Assembly (NCBI GenBank): GCA_026315105.1
Contig: CM048745.1
Coordinates: 283,941,747-284,005,746, forward strand
Direction: 5' to 3'
From: Locusta migratoria
Lineage: Eukaryota; Arthropoda; Insecta; Orthoptera; Acrididae
Length of the DNA stretch: 64,000 nt
In this document: one piece after another, positions 33,463-43,723 of the stretch
How the letters are laid out: every line of letters begins with the position of its first letter
How positions within the stretch are numbered: position 1 is the stretch's first letter
Notes under the pieces: model-generated
The model's database searches: none
What the model was told of the DNA's origin: nothing
The model's input: the letters and a program-made list of their open reading frames with translations, nothing else
Made by a program: the position numbers and the translations under genes

Positions 33463-34189
33463 TAAGTGTCCCCTCACTTGGGGCGCCATGATCGGCCTGT
33501 CGTCTCGCTTTCTTATTCGTTGATTCACAGTTTTGCATATTTGTTTTAAGTTTATTGAAAAGAGAAAATTATTTAGTTAACATTGTGTTTCTGATAACAA
33601 AAAAAGTTTGATTATACAAAAAATAAAAATTAAAAAACCTGCGGCCTATACTCAAGATTTTCAAAAGTTTAGGGCGGCCTATATTCGCGCAAATACGGTA
33701 ATATACAAGTGAAATAAATACATGTGATGATGGTATTTAACGGAAATTTTCCATTGCAACAGAATATGGCATCAAAAACATTGTACATATCGTAGTTCTT
33801 ACGTTACCAAAAAAAAAAGTAAACTTTTCTACGTTTGCTTTTTCAGTATGTATACATAGATTATTCACTGTACTATTGATCTGATTACCGTACTGTCACT
33901 AATACTACAGTTATTATTGTTTGTTTATTTACAATCCACCTTTTATACATGGAAACCATTTTATTATTTTTTAATGATTTTGTATTTACTATAATGCAAA
34001 AACTATGAAAGTGACAGGAGGCGCATCGGTCTAGTATTTATTTTTTTAAATGAGCCTAAGTGCTCCTTTGTATTATATGTGGATCAATAGTTAATAATTT
34101 TAGGTAGTTTTTTGAATATTTAACTAGGGCCAAATGGGCACTTTCCCACTTTCCACCATTCTATCTGTAACTGCTCATGTTTTCCCAGC

Positions 34190-34680
34190 TAGTTGATCAT
34201 AGACTCGCGACCAGCCACATGCCTGTCTGACAGATCTAACATTATTGGTCCTCTGCTGTTTCTTATTTACATGAACGGTGGGGAGAAAATCTAAGCAGCT
34301 CTCTTAGGTTGTTTGCAGATGACGCCGTCATTTACCTTCTAGTAAAGTCATCTGAAGATCAAAACCAGCTGCAGAATGATCTAAATATCACTATGGTATA
34401 AAAATTGGCAGTTGACTCTACATAATGAGAAGTATGAAGTCGTCCACATGAGTATGAAAACCGTTTCCAGATAAATCAATCAAAAGTGAAGGCCATAAAC
34501 TCCACAAAATCCCTAGGAATTACTATTACTTCAGACTTAAGCTGAAAAGAACACACACATAATGTCTTGGGAAAGGTGAACCACAGACTGTGTTTTATTG
34601 GCAGAACCCTTGAAAGATGCAACAGTACTACTAAAGATACCTCATACACTATGCTTCTCCATGCTTTTTTGTAGTAGTGC
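34190..34680 (+). pseudogene. LINE reverse transcriptase fragment (Jockey/CR1-like)
   Basis: With stops and frameshifts the plus strand reads GPLLFLIYMN, LRLFADDAVIYLLVKS (RT motif C, FADD), LQNDLN, INSTKSLGITIT, then HNVLGKVNHRLCFIGRTL, the typical end of a Jockey/CR1-type RT palm and thumb. It is truncated at both ends and dead. Confidence 0.75.
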
Positions 34681-34915
34681 GGCAGCCGGAGGTGATGGTT
34701 GTATTACTGTGTTGTGTGACTGTGTGATTGCGTGAGAGTTCTATTTTCTGAAGAAAGCCATGGCCATAGCCGGTAGCTGAAAGTGTTGTATGTGTGTGTC
34801 TTTTACATATGCCTGTCGCAGCTTGTCGCCACGTCTTTGCGGTGAGTTGTAAACTGTCCTTATTACTATATTATTAATTCCAACCTGGACTTTCCATTAT
34901 TATAAAACCCAATAA
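34680..34915 (+). mobile_element. second-family PLE tail (plus strand)
   Basis: Contains CTGAAGAAAGCCATGGCC..AGCTGAAAG, a TGTGTGTGTC tract, TACATATGCCTGTCGCAGC and GCGGTGAGTTGTAAACTGTC, ending near CCAACCTGGACTTTCCATTA. Same order of blocks as 25.44-25.77 kb and, inverted, 3.56-3.77 kb. Confidence 0.6.
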
Positions 34916-37356
34916 ATGAAACATTTCACCATTTCATGCACAAAAGTCGTGATTTTTTTGTGTTACATTTTACGCACCAGGCCCACGGCATGGTAATTTC
35001 TCTATACCTATCTTACACCACAATGTAAAGTGAAAAAAAAATTGCTTACCTGGGAAATATTTCTAATACAGTCTTTTCACATGACAATCTTCATTGGAGA
35101 ATTCATGAATACATGAGTGTAAAGCATCTTTTTCCAACTTTTCCATTGGAATATTTGCTTTTACAAATGCTTCTACAGTTCTTTCCCGAAATGTTCTTTC
35201 TCTTGCCATCTTTTAGCACCATTCAACAATTGCTCTATTTTGAGAAGCACAAGCATTTTCTTGGTGGTGGAAAGAAAGCTTTTTTTTGTACAGCACTTGA
35301 TCTTTATCCTATGGATGATAGGAAAATTATACAACCCATCCCAGTGCTGCATAAATGAAATGGGTTGTAAGCATTGTCAGGATGGAAGGCGGAGCGGTGA
35401 AGGCTTGTGGGCGTCCTAGTAAAGGGTGGCTGACTGGCAAATAAAAGATAGAATTCAAGTTAATATTTGGTATATTGTGAAGTACGGAATACATGGCGGG
35501 ACTCGCCCTGGGGACGGATGCAATGAATGAATGCCAGTCTTAAGTTAGCGAATTAGAAAATGGAAAAGGTTATGGTAATGGTTACGGTTCACACAGTTGG
35601 TGGCTGATACCGAACAACCGCTAGGCGGGAGCGGACGGCATGTGGCCGATCGCCCCACACAGAGGCTGGACCTCTCGAGTGCGTCTGTTCTGTATGAGAA
35701 CTCAAACTGAAGAGAGCAAAGGAACTGATGCTAACACTTCTCAGTCCTCCAGCAGTAGGACATGTGATCAAATGTGGGTGTCTGCTATTGGCTCCACGGT
35801 AACATGGAAATGTCACTAGTTTCAGCACGGACGCCAGAAGGGTGGCTTGATTTTAGGATCAGCATTCAATACTGGTTCTTGCCGGCTCTGTCCTGCTTTT
35901 TGGACAGCCTTGGCCATGTTGTCAAGGCATATGTCTCAGTGGAAGAACACTTGTTAAACTTGGGCGAAGTTTTGAAATAAATGTTTTGAATTTTTTCCTA
36001 ACCTGTTTGACTGGCTGGTCATCCTGTACATTTTGATTTAATATGTTTTTCCATGTTACCTTTCTTCTCTTCTTGCAAAACATTGTGAATTGATGCTATA
36101 TGAGCTGTGGCTCACATATTGCTGCACCCTGTCTTTTGCAATTGACAGAAGTACGATCCATATTTTACACTGTCCTAATAGACAAACAAAGAGATACAGG
36201 AACACTAAAACCATCTGCACTGCACTGCATTCTCTTGAGAAAGACTTAAGTGTTTCGGTGGAGGATTGCTGGCAAAGAGCTTACGTTTCCTTGAATGATA
36301 GTCTTTGAATCAGTTGTCAAATTACATCGACTGGCATTTATTGCTCTGGTCAATACCAACATAGAACTTAGCAGACAATTTTGTCTGTAGGGAAACTATA
36401 TAGATAACAAGAAGTAAACATACAAAATTAATGACTGTTGAAATGTTTAGTATAATTGAATTGATACCATAGTTATCATCGTAAGTCACAATTTATGAAT
36501 GTCTATCAATTCAGTCACTTCAGTCAGCTACCTTCCCAACAAAATTTTGATTGCTTACATCTTGTTTTACAATATCATTTGCCTCTCTTCTCATACATGG
36601 TAGCTTATTTTGCATCACCAGATATTGTAAAACCCAAGTTCCTGAAAATTGATGACTTTGTCCATATTTATAAGCAGAAAATAACTTTATCTCAAAATAT
36701 TACGTGTAAAATAGATTTTTGCAGCAAAATCCCATTCATCAGGCTACTTTTTGAAAATGACAATTTTCCTGATCCCTACCTGTTGTCTATAGGAATGTAA
36801 GATGACATGTTTCTGCATCTCCAGGAAAAAAGACAATTTATGGACCATGTGATAAAATACCAGTTGTGCGTTTCATTTAGATAGATACTGGTGTCAGTCT
36901 GTTGGAGGGGTGAAGATTTTTAGTCATATGCGTATGTCAGTTACATATGTTTTTGCTTGTATTTGAGGGATTTTAACATTTTCCTCAATTTTACATTTCT
37001 TACCTCTTATCTGCACAAAAACAGAAGTAAAATTTCTCTGTATAATATCGAGCCTGTAAGTTAAAAAACCACAGAATCCTGTGAGGTATAAGTGAGTACT
37101 GTGCAATGCATCTATAAGGAAGCCAGTAAAAGTTTAATAAAAAATGAAGACATCCTAGAGCCAAGTTTTCATCTCCATAAAAACATTAGACACCAAAAGC
37201 CTGAAACAGTGTTAATCTCCAGAAAGGCATAATCAATCACTCAATTCAAGATTTTTATGATAAATTAACTGAAGGGTGTTGTAGAAGCTAAACTGAGGCA
37301 CTTGAGAGCAAGAGTGGACTAACCCACATGCCGTGTAAAGTTACCTGCATGAAATG
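34916..37356. other. no gene recognised
   Basis: Mixed AT-rich DNA. Around 35345-35980 base composition is more balanced and has short open frames with no recognisable domain; it could be an unknown transposon or solo LTR. The 101-codon plus frame at 36495-36800 has no similarity I can name and poor composition for an exon. Confidence 0.35.
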
Positions 37357-37360
37357 ATAC

Positions 37361-37873
37361 TGTGGCAAAGCTAATAAACTACACCAACTATCTGACTGAG
37401 TGGGGGTTATTGAAAAAACACAGTCAGGTGAAATTAACGAATTTATTACTCTAACGAACTATTACAATAAAATTACATGGAACAATGATTAACTTTTTGC
37501 ATTGAATAAAAGAAAAGGGGGGGGGGGGCACGCCTGTGATTCCTGCTCGCGTCTACATGAGGTGGTTTGCTCATGGCCATGTGGGAGCTTGCAAGCCGCG
37601 CCAAGCTGGACTCACCTGCTGCTCTGCTCTGCACTGCTCGGGGCCGACTGGTCGTCGCCATGAATCGCCGGCACTGCAGAACCCCCCTTCTACCATTTGG
37701 ACACGGGCTTGGAAGGGGAGCTAGGTTGCCAAAATTCCTTGCTGGCCGAGCGTGCAGGATACACAGGCGTGCAAACACAACTAAGGGCACAATTTTCATT
37801 GCTTTGGTGGGCGTCTTTTAATTACTGCACCGAGAATCCGTCAGTGAGTTGCATGGGGAGTGGCGGCCGCCAC
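37361..37873 (-). repeat. 3' LTR (minus strand)
   Basis: Copy of the 5' LTR. The terminal base pair next to the polypurine tract differs (GCCACT instead of GCCACA on the plus strand). The poly-G run lies at about 37517-37528. Confidence 0.92.
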
Positions 37874-37874
37874 T

Positions 37875-37886
37875 CACTTCCCCTGG
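37875..37886 (-). promoter_or_regulatory. polypurine tract of the Gypsy element
   Basis: Minus strand CAGGGGAAGTGA immediately before the 3' LTR, the primer for plus-strand synthesis. Confidence 0.7.
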
Positions 37887-40800
37887 CGCTGAAAGGTGAT
37901 GTCGGCGGTCGTACATTGAGCGTCGGCGTCTGAGGTGGTACGGCTGCGCGTGAACACCAAACGCTGTGTGCGTCGTCTGGTAGGATGCCGTCCGAAGCGG
38001 TTGTAGCGGTGCACTGGAGGACCCGGCGGTGCGAGGCCGGCTGGCGCCAGTGCCCTCGTCAGAGAATGCTCGCGACCGGTTGTGGTCGGCGACTGTTGTG
38101 GCGGCGCGGCGGGCGTCGGCTGTGGAGGCGGCGACGCCGAAGTCGGACAGCTGAGCTGCGGAGGTTCTGCTGTCGGCTGCTGTGGTGAGTCGGCCAGCGG
38201 CAGGCGGCCGTGTGGCACCGACTCGACTGTCGGAAGCGTCGTTTGCGGTGGAGCAGCGGGTGGCTGCTGCTGAGCCGCCGGCTGCACCAATGTCGGTGGG
38301 CGTGGCATGATGGTCCCCGGTAGTGGTTCGTCACTGGGTAAGATATACGCTGGTTTCAGTCTGTCGATAGAAACAGTGGCAGGCTTGCCGGCGACCTCAA
38401 TCCTGAAGGTCTTGTCTCCGCGTTCGAGAACCTTGTGGGGGCCACTGTACTGCGGGCGCAGAGGAGGTTGCTGGGCGTCCGTTCGCAGCATGACGTATGA
38501 ACCTGTGGCGAGGTCCTTGTGGACAAAACTGCGGTCCATCGCGTGGTGTCTGGGTGGTACCGGCCGCAGACGGGCCATCTGCTGCTGGAGTCGAGTGACG
38601 TAATCTGGAGGCGCCGGGAACGGTGGATCATGCGGCGAAGGCACAACGAATTCCCCTGGCAGCGCAAGGGGCTGACCGTAGATTGGGTCAGCTGCCGAAG
38701 CATTCAAGTCCAGCCTATGCGCGACGTGCAAGCCTAGCAAGACCATGGGCAAAGCCGATGTCCACGAAGCGTTGTGGCAAGAAAGTGCTGCTTTGAGGGT
38801 GCGGTGGAGCTGCTCAACAAGGCCATTTGATGCAGGGTGGTAGGAAGTGGTGCAGTGAACGAGTGACCTGCATGTGGTGCGAGGGATTGAAATAGTCGTG
38901 ACGTAAATTGTCGGCCGCGGTCGCATGTGATATGCAGGGGACATTCGAAACGCGCAGTCCATGTACTTACAAAAGCGCGCGCGACCGCCTCTGCCGAAAT
39001 GTCGGTAAGGGGAACGGCCTCAGGCCAGCGTGTGAACCGATCGATCATCGTTAATAGATATCACGCGCCGTCTGAAGATGGTAATGGGCCTACGATATCG
39101 ATATGTACGTGAGAGACTCGGCCCTCCGTGATCGGAAAAGAGGCAATTGGCGCACGGGCGTGTCGGCCGACCTTGGCGCGCTGACACTTTACGCAGGTAC
39201 GGGCCCACAGTGAACAATCTCGTTTCACGCCCGGCCAGAAAAATTTCTCCTGTACCATGCGGGCAGAGGCGCGCATGCCGGGGTGGGCGAGGCTGTGCAA
39301 CGAGTCGAAGGCCGCGCGTCGGAACGCTGGCGGCAGGTCCGGGCGCCGCTGCTGTGCGTCGGGCGCGTCACAGCGTGACGCACCGTATGCGACTGTCAGA
39401 TCCGGGCAAGGGGTGCAAGGAAAGGCGCGGACTGGATGTCAGGTCAGCTAAAAGAGACTGTAAGGCAGGATCGGCGGACTGCGCGGCGGCGAGGACGTCG
39501 TAACTTGTAAAAACACGGCCCTCCACAGAGGGGCGAAAGTAACGCACGGCCTCAAATATCGTGTAAAGTTCCCGGTCGTACGCGGCCCACAGCTGTTGCG
39601 GCTCAGTTAACGTTTGGGAAAAGAAAGCGAGGGGCTGCCAAGCGTTGCCAACGCGTTGTTGTAATACAGCGCCGATAGCAAATTGGCTGGCATCTGTTAC
39701 CAGTGCCAGGGGTGCGTCGTGTTGCGGATGAGCGAGCAGCGCTGCTTCCGCGAGTGCAACCTTTGCGTTGGAGAAGCTTTCCATCATTTGAGGCGTCCAC
39801 TGAACTGGCTTTCTACCAGATGTTTTGTGGCCCCGAAGTGCGGCCGTTAGGGGAATCTGAATTTCGGCGGCAGATTTGATGAAATGTCTGTAGAAATTTA
39901 GCATTCTGAGAAAACGCCGCAGCTCCTTGAAGGTGGAGGGACGAGGAAAGTTGAGGATGGCCTGAACCTTGTCGGGGAGGGGGGCGAGAACCTGATGCTG
40001 ACACCCAGTGTCCTAGGAATTCCAGCTCAGGAAAACCGAATAGGCACTTGTCCAGGCTGAGAATTGCACCGGCTCTCTTTAGGCGTGTGAATACCTCGCG
40101 CAAGTGTTGGCGATGCTCCTCTGGCGATTTTGAGAAAATCAAGATGTCATCAAGGTAGGCGAAACAGTTGGTGGCACCACGTAGGACGTTGTCCAGAAAC
40201 CTTTGCCACGTTTGAGCGGCGTTCCGTAACCCAAAGGTCATGAAGTGACTTTCAAAAAGCCCAAAGGGCGTGATGACGCCTGTGTTCAGAACGTCCTCAG
40301 GGGACACCGGAATCTGCGTAAAGGCCTTGGTGCAATTGCGCTTTGTAAATATTGTACATCCAGAGAGGGCATCGCTGTACGAGCGGAGGAGAGGGACGGG
40401 GTAACGGTCCGGAATAGTGCGAGCGTTGAGCGCCCGGTAATCGCCACAAGTCCTCCACGTGCCATTCTTCTTCGGCGCAAGATGGAGTGCAGAGATCCAA
40501 GGGCTCTTAGAAGGGCGGAGAATACTGGCGGCTATCGAAGACTCGATGTCAGCCTGTGCAAAAGCACGCTTTGCCGGAGGGAGGTGGCGGGGGCGGCAGT
40601 GGACCGGGGGGGGGCAGGAGTGGTGGCGATGTAATGCACCGTATCGTGGAATACTTCTCGAGGGGCTGTGGGTGGGCGGGTAAGGAGTGGGAAATCTGAG
40701 AGGAGCTCAGAGAAGCGGCCGGTGTATGTGACCTGTTTGACGTCTACAAAGACGGCGGGAGCAGTGGAACAAGGGGCGGAACGATTTGTCGCCGGATCTG

Positions 40801-40922
40801 TGAGGCACCGCTTGGACAAGTCGGGAATGAGAGAATAAGCGGAAAGGAAATCGCCGCCGAGGATCGGATCTGTGATGTCAGCAACGATAAACGTCCACGT
40901 GTGACGTCGACCGAGGCCGAGG
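37880..40922 (-). pseudogene. Gypsy pol: RT, RNase H, integrase, GPY/F
   Basis: Minus-strand frames in order. The RT N-terminal part (SPWISALHLAPKKNGTWR, about 40510-40460) is followed by GVITPFGLFESHFMTFGLRN and CFAYLDDILIFSKS (motif C; 40307-39813 open). RNase H (LVTDASQFAIGAVLQQR, WAAYDRELYTIFEAVRYF; 39904-39480) comes next. Then the integrase zinc finger (HSLAHPGMRASARMV..CVKC) and core (HVHIDIVGPLP, IDRFTRWPEAVPL, CDRGRQF; 39300-38740), and a GPY/F-like C-terminus (PQYSGPHKVLERGDKTFRI). Frameshifts occur near 40300, 39870, 39360 and 38750, and a stop in the integrase core near 39060. The element is recently active-looking but defective. Confidence 0.9.
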
Positions 40923-42000
40923 TCAAAGGTGTGGGTGTGTGGGGCGGTAAGTGTCGATAGATGAGCTGTTAGCGGCCGGGAGGTGGAAAGGTGCTGTCGG
41001 ACCGGGGACCGGGAAGAGCTTGCGGGGAAGGATAGAGAGGTCCGAGCTGGTATCCACGAGGAATGGCGGAAACCGGGGGTGGCCGATGTCGCGGATGAAG
41101 AGGCGCTGTGAAACGGCGCCCCAGCCGGGCGCACCTGTCGCCGGCTGCTGCACTAGTTTGGGGAGTGCCAGGAACATGGCGGTGAACATTTCTGAGCTGA
41201 GCGCCCGAATGCTCTGTGATACCAGAAAGCAGTGTCCTGGGAGCGGCCGCCAGCTGGCGGGCGAGCGGGGCGCGGGGAGGGGCGGGAGGCCGAGAGGAGC
41301 GCCACCTCCCTGGCCAGCTGTACTACGCGCTGCTGCAAGCTGCTGGGGGCGGGGGCGTGGGTGCCGCCACGGGGACCGTGGCTGGCGCGAGCTGTTCCGC
41401 GGCCTGAGGGGAGAGGGGGGGGGAGGGCCGGCGGCGGCCGCGGGCGCCTGCGGTTGATCCGTAAAAATGGCGTCGGCCAGCTCGGCCGCGTCATCGACGT
41501 TCGTCGTCTTGGAAATGGAAATTGCGGATCTGATATACTGCAGCAGGCACGTTTTCCACGTCTCCATAAGTAAGTGTGGGGGCAATAGGTCGGGCAGCGC
41601 GAGTTTGTGAATGCGTTTGAGCGTTTCGGAGGGCAGCACGTCGTGAACTTCCTGGCATGTGAATAGCGCCTGAGTGCACGCGCTTGCTGATACACCGAAC
41701 TTTCTAATTAAGGCCGCTCGGGCTGACTGGTATCGTTCGGCGCTGTTTGTTCTAAAGAACTTTGACACGGCGTTGGGGACTGCTGGCTCTAAACGTGCAT
41801 AAGTTCGGCGAACTTGTCATCCTCCGAGTATATATGTGAACGGGCAAACAAAATTTCTGCCACGTTGAACCATTGTTCGGGGTTGTTGCAGTTTAACGGA
41901 GGCAGGGTTAGAGCGGGAATTTTGCGTTGGACTCTGTCCGTTTCTTTCTCGTCCAAAGACAGTGTGTAGGCCGTGGCAGGGAGTGCTGGCTGTGACCTAC
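40923..42000 (-). pseudogene. Gypsy gag and aspartic protease region
   Basis: The minus strand begins with gag sequence (PPLNCNNPEQWFNVAEILFA..DKFAELMHV), interrupted by a frameshift or stop near 41800, then continues as one open frame (41768-40923). That frame has RYQSARAALIRKFG, LPSETLKRIHKLALPDL and an ALA/PRO-rich linker. The protease follows: LFIRDIGHPRFPPFLVDTSSD, where the catalytic motif reads DTSSD in place of DTGAD/DTGSD. No CCHC knuckle is visible, as expected for this group. Gag forms the particle; protease would process the polyprotein, but the Gly to Ser change at the active site may weaken it. Confidence 0.85.
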
Positions 42001-42192
42001 GCAGAGTGCTTGGGCCGCAGGCGGCTGGACGGTCCCGTTACAGACCGGTACCTGCTAGGGCGGGCGTGACAGCGAACAAAGGGGTGGAATTTCCGGTCGG
42101 TTAGACTGCATGGTTTAGAGTGAGCACGAGGGGGCTGGTGGAAATGAAATTTTCGCATAAAGAAAAGGTGGACGAAAAACTGCGTGTTCGTG

Positions 42193-42205
42193 TGCGGGGT
42201 CACCA
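42193..42205 (-). promoter_or_regulatory. primer-binding site (tRNA-Trp-like)
   Basis: Minus strand TGGTGACCCCGCA directly follows the 5' LTR. It is where a host tRNA 3' end would anneal to start minus-strand DNA synthesis. Confidence 0.7.
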
Positions 42206-42206
42206 G

Positions 42207-42718
42207 TGTGGCAAAGCTAATAAACTACACCATCTATCTGACTGAGTGGGGGTTATTGAAAAAACACAGTCAGGTGAAATTAATGAATTTATTACTCTAA
42301 CGAACTATTACAATAAAATTACATGGAACAATGATTAACTTTTTGCATTGAATAAAAGAAAGGGGGGGGGGGGCACGCCTGTGATTCCTACTCGCGTCTA
42401 CATGAGGTGGTTTGCTCATGGCCATGTGGGAGCTTGCAAGCCGCGCCAGCTGGACTCACCTGCTGCTCTGCTCTGCACTGCTCGTGGCCGACTGGTCGTC
42501 GCCACGAATCGCTGGCACTGCAGAACCCCTCTTCTACCATTTGGACACGGGCTTGGAAGGGGAGCTAGGTTGCCGAAATTCCTTGCTGGCCGAGCGTGTA
42601 GGATACACAGGCGTGCAAATACAACTAAGGGCACAATTTTCATTGCTTTGGTGGGCGTCTTTTAATTACTGCACCGAGAATCCGTCAGTGAGTTGCATGG
42701 GGAGTGGCGGCCGCCACA
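42207..42718 (-). repeat. 5' LTR (minus strand)
   Basis: 512 bp, begins (minus strand) TGTGGCGGCCGCCAC and ends GCCACA. Contains a G-rich/C-rich homopolymer near 42362-42373. It is near-identical to 37361-37873. Confidence 0.93.
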
Positions 42719-43325
42719 ATACCTATGTGAAGGATGAGGAAGTGGCCCTAGAAATTTGCTTCTGAACCAGATCAGGAGGGGTAGCTGTGGGATGTGAAAG
42801 CTGTTATCAGGTTATTGGTGTACTGGTTCAGGGATTCAGGACTGGAGGAGACTCGTTTGCCACAAAGAGCTAATCTATAAGGAATGGGTGGCAGCTGTCA
42901 TAATGGAGGTACTGTTGTTTGTGGGTTTGATGGGGACGGATGTCTGAAGTTGGCCATTGATGACACCAACCTTTCAGAACTCTGGACATGGGAATTGGCC
43001 CTTCCGCATATTCTCTCTTCCCATTGCCCACCTGGTCTCAGCCTCTGGTAATTTCAAATTCCTACCCACCATTCAACAACATCTTTGCCCCTGTTCTCTG
43101 GACAGAGCCTCTGCCTCAACTTCATTACTTTTTACATGTCTGCTCCCCCCCCCCCCCCCCCGCCCTCCCAAGGTAAGTCTTTCCTCTCCCAGGACTGGAA
43201 TGACTCCTCACCCACTTTCTTAAAACCCGCATCCTTTCCTTTTCCCTCTCCTTCCCTACCCTTTTTCTGAAGAAGCAACAAAGAGTTGCGAAAGCTCGAC
43301 AATTGTGTTTGTGTTATATATGTAT
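42719..43325. mobile_element. inverted PLE fragments next to the Gypsy element
   Basis: 42723-42955 corresponds to the region 6340-6590 of the PLE (minus-oriented RT end, e.g. CCAGATCAGGAGG, GGATGTGAAAGCTGTTATCA (20 nt)). 42965-43325 is plus-oriented: AACTCTGGACATGGGAATTG, the AGCCTCTGCCTCAA segment, a poly-C run (43146-43162), and the tail with CTGAAGAAGCAAC..GTTGCGAAAGC. The two pieces face away from each other, like 5' inversions produced during LINE or PLE insertion. Confidence 0.75.
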
Positions 43326-43506
43326 CCATTGCATTTTTTTTTTCTGCTGATCACAAACCAGTTGACGACCTTGAAGTAAATAAAGAATTGTATTCTGTAG
43401 AAAGGTATGAAACAATTTTGTAAATTATTAGTTGTGTGGATTTATTTTCCTGTACCTTTCGTGTGATAAGCAATTGATAGTTACATATTTGTTGGAAACT
43501 TTAGGC

Positions 43507-43715
43507 CAGGCATGGCCCACATTTCCACCTGGTGGGCACACTCGCGCCCACAGGTGGAGTACACTGTAGTTCACCTGCCCATCATGACCGTGTCTCGCTA
43601 GTGCCCCACATGCCTCTGCCCACAGTGCGCAGGGCAGGGGCACGGCAGAGGCCACCAGCGGGCGGCAGCGCAGGCACAGCGAGGGTGCCCGCAGGACGGT
43701 GTTTGGCCATGCCTG
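43507..43715. mobile_element. hAT-type MITE with 8-bp TSD
   Basis: 209 bp, begins CAGGCATGGCC and ends GGCCATGCCTG (perfect 11-bp TIR), flanked by CTTTAGGC at 43499-43506 and 43716-43723. The 8-bp duplication and CAG..CTG ends are the hAT signature. It is GC-rich compared with its surroundings. No coding capacity. Confidence 0.93.
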
Positions 43716-43723
43716 CTTTAGGC

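Larger units (their letters stand above)
31195..33698. mobile_element. Tigger/pogo-like DNA element defined by TIRs
   Basis: The left end CCGTATTTGCTCGAATATAA(GCCGCAC) at 31195 is matched by the reverse complement of the right end, CCGTATTTGCGCGAATATAG(GCCGCCC), ending at 33698. The right flank is TA; the left flank is TG, a possible decayed TA duplication. The interior has no readable transposase and contains a nested PIF/Harbinger element and a 33-bp (CA)n at 32142-32174. The element is non-autonomous. Confidence 0.7.
37361..42718 (-). mobile_element. Ty3/Gypsy LTR retrotransposon, CsRn1-like, nearly complete
   Basis: Minus-strand element with two LTRs of about 512 bp, flanked by ATAC (37357-37360 and 42719-42722). 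LTR ends are TGTGGC...GCCACA. Next to the 5' LTR (42193-42205) is a primer-binding site beginning TGGTGACCCCG, which fits tRNA-Trp priming as known for CsRn1/Kabuki-type Gypsy elements. A polypurine tract (AGGGGAAGTGAG) precedes the 3' LTR. Internal order gag, protease, RT, RNase H, integrase, GPY/F tail is that of Gypsy. I counted about a dozen differences between the LTRs, suggesting a fairly recent insertion. Confidence 0.92.

Noticed and set aside
35589..35828. Minus-strand open frame of 79 codons in a GC-richer region
   Set aside because: No domain, frame ends not supported; region left as unclassified.
36495..36800. 101-codon open frame as a host exon
   Set aside because: No homology recognised, biased AT composition and no supporting splice context.
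37984..38335. Plus- and minus-strand frames rich in Arg/Gly/Trp
   Set aside because: Antisense or off-frame reading of the GC-rich Gypsy pol C-terminal linker.
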